DNA of 5,602 nucleotides. Source: Paenibacillaceae bacterium. GTDB taxonomy: Bacteria; Bacillota; Bacilli; Paenibacillales; YIM-B00363. Below, piece by piece: positions 5,126 through 5,602 of the stretch (positions are counted from its first letter, which is position 1; every line of letters begins with the position of its first letter). A program made the translations under genes and the position numbers. The stretch is from positions 1 to 5,602 of the forward strand of contig JAGWXQ010000104.1 in the NCBI GenBank assembly GCA_018969805.1, written 5' to 3'. The notes under the pieces were generated by a model. It did no database searches. It was not told where the DNA came from and worked only from the letters and a program-made list of their open reading frames with translations.

Positions 5126-5602
5126 ATGAAATTCTTCGAAGAAAGCGAGTATTTGGAACTTAAAAAATCTACATCCGAGCTAAAGGAGGCTATTGTCAGT
5201 ATTGTTGCAATCCTGAACAAGCAGTGCTGGTGCGCTTTATTTTGGCATCAAAAATGATGGTACACCTGTCGGACAAGTTGTTTCAGATAAAACTTTGCGT
5301 GACATTAGCCGTTCTATTGGTGATCATATAGAACCTAAAATATATCCTGAAATTACTGCTGTAAAGCTTGATGACAAATCCTGCATTCGAATTAAATTTG
5401 AAGGCACTGAAGCTCCCTACTTTGCTTTTGGCAGAGCATACCTCCGTGTAGCGGATGAGGACAGGCAATTGACTTCAAAAGAATTGCAAAAAATAATCCT
5501 AACAAAAGCACAGAATGATACTCCTTGGGAATTAGATGCTCCGGAAAAGAACCCTTATTCAATGGATGAAATAGATGAAAAGTCTGTAAAGTGCTTTATT
5601 GA
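5126..5602 (+). pseudogene. AlbA_2 (AAA_4, Schlafen-like) putative nucleic-acid-binding protein, frameshifted and cut by the window end
   Basis: ATG 5126 is preceded by AAGGAGGTG (5111-5119), a perfect Shine-Dalgarno sequence. The first 33 codons (MKFFEESEYLELKKS, then ELKEAIVSIVAILNK) match the start of the AlbA_2 domain. That frame then ends at TGA 5255-5257. The next frame continues the family sequence from GCT 5226 (AGALYFGIKNDGTPVGQ, then IGDHIEPKIYPEI, APYFAFGRAYLRVADEDR) and stays open to the window end. Restoring two bases (CATGG for CAG near 5222-5224) would give the expected NKHGAGALYFG, so a 2-base deletion is likely. Members of this family are commonly annotated as ATP-binding proteins or transcriptional regulators of about 450-500 residues. 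Their molecular function is poorly defined, and they are frequent in mobile or accessory DNA. About 158 codons are visible; the rest, including any C-terminal domain, is outside. Confidence 0.82.

Larger units (their letters stand above)
4189..5602. mobile_element. Decayed integrated element at the ssrA 3' end (left part only)
   Basis: Composition changes sharply from the GC-rich core to AT-rich DNA right after the tmRNA acceptor stem. The content changes too: a broken serine recombinase pointing at ssrA, then a broken AlbA_2-domain gene. An integrase gene ending next to a tRNA-like 3' end is the classic layout of an integrated phage or genomic island. I found no second copy of the tmRNA 3' end in the window, so the far attachment site must be outside or lost. 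The boundary at 4189 is inferred from the loss of CCA. Confidence 0.55.

Noticed and set aside
4189..5602. CRISPR array or defence cassette in the accessory part
   Set aside because: No regularly spaced repeats and no cas, nuclease or restriction genes are visible; only the recombinase remnant and the AlbA_2 gene can be supported.

Overview
The window looks like a Gram-positive (Bacillota, class Bacilli) chromosome. From position 1 to about 4190 it carries the conserved order eno – secG – rnr – smpB – ssrA, all on the + strand. This order, the strong AGGAGG-type ribosome binding sites and the moderately GC-rich composition fit an environmental bacillus. A member of the Alicyclobacillaceae or a relative is a guess from composition and context only.

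Core block. The window opens inside enolase (1-582, 5' end missing). A promoter with an extended -10 overlaps the eno stop codon and drives secG (640-885), the small membrane subunit of the Sec translocon. A strong intrinsic terminator (897-928) follows secG. Only two bases later begins the near-perfect Shine-Dalgarno sequence of rnr (RNase R), whose best start is a TTG at 944. After a 141-base gap comes smpB (3281-3757). The tmRNA gene ssrA (3827-4191) follows, with its own promoter and an encoded tag reading frame. RNase R, SmpB and tmRNA act together in ribosome rescue: SmpB-tmRNA frees stalled ribosomes and tags the nascent chain, and RNase R degrades the defective mRNA.

Mobile block. Directly after the tmRNA acceptor stem the DNA turns AT-rich and the content becomes accessory. 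On the - strand is the C-terminal half of a large serine recombinase (about 4212-5000). It is broken by two in-frame stops and a one-base frameshift, and its N-terminal catalytic domain is gone. On the + strand from 5126 to the window end is an AlbA_2 (formerly AAA_4, Schlafen-like) putative nucleic-acid-binding protein. Its reading frame is broken by what looks like a 2-base deletion near codon 33. The recombinase end lies only about 20 bases from the tmRNA 3' end, and the tmRNA has CTA where an encoded CCA would be. This suggests a decayed integrated element that used the 3' end of ssrA as its attachment site; the far end is outside the window.

I did not find a convincing wholly new system. 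The most interesting parts are the ssrA/serine-recombinase junction, the shared hairpin there, the dyad in front of the AlbA_2 gene, and the terminator-to-SD packing before rnr.
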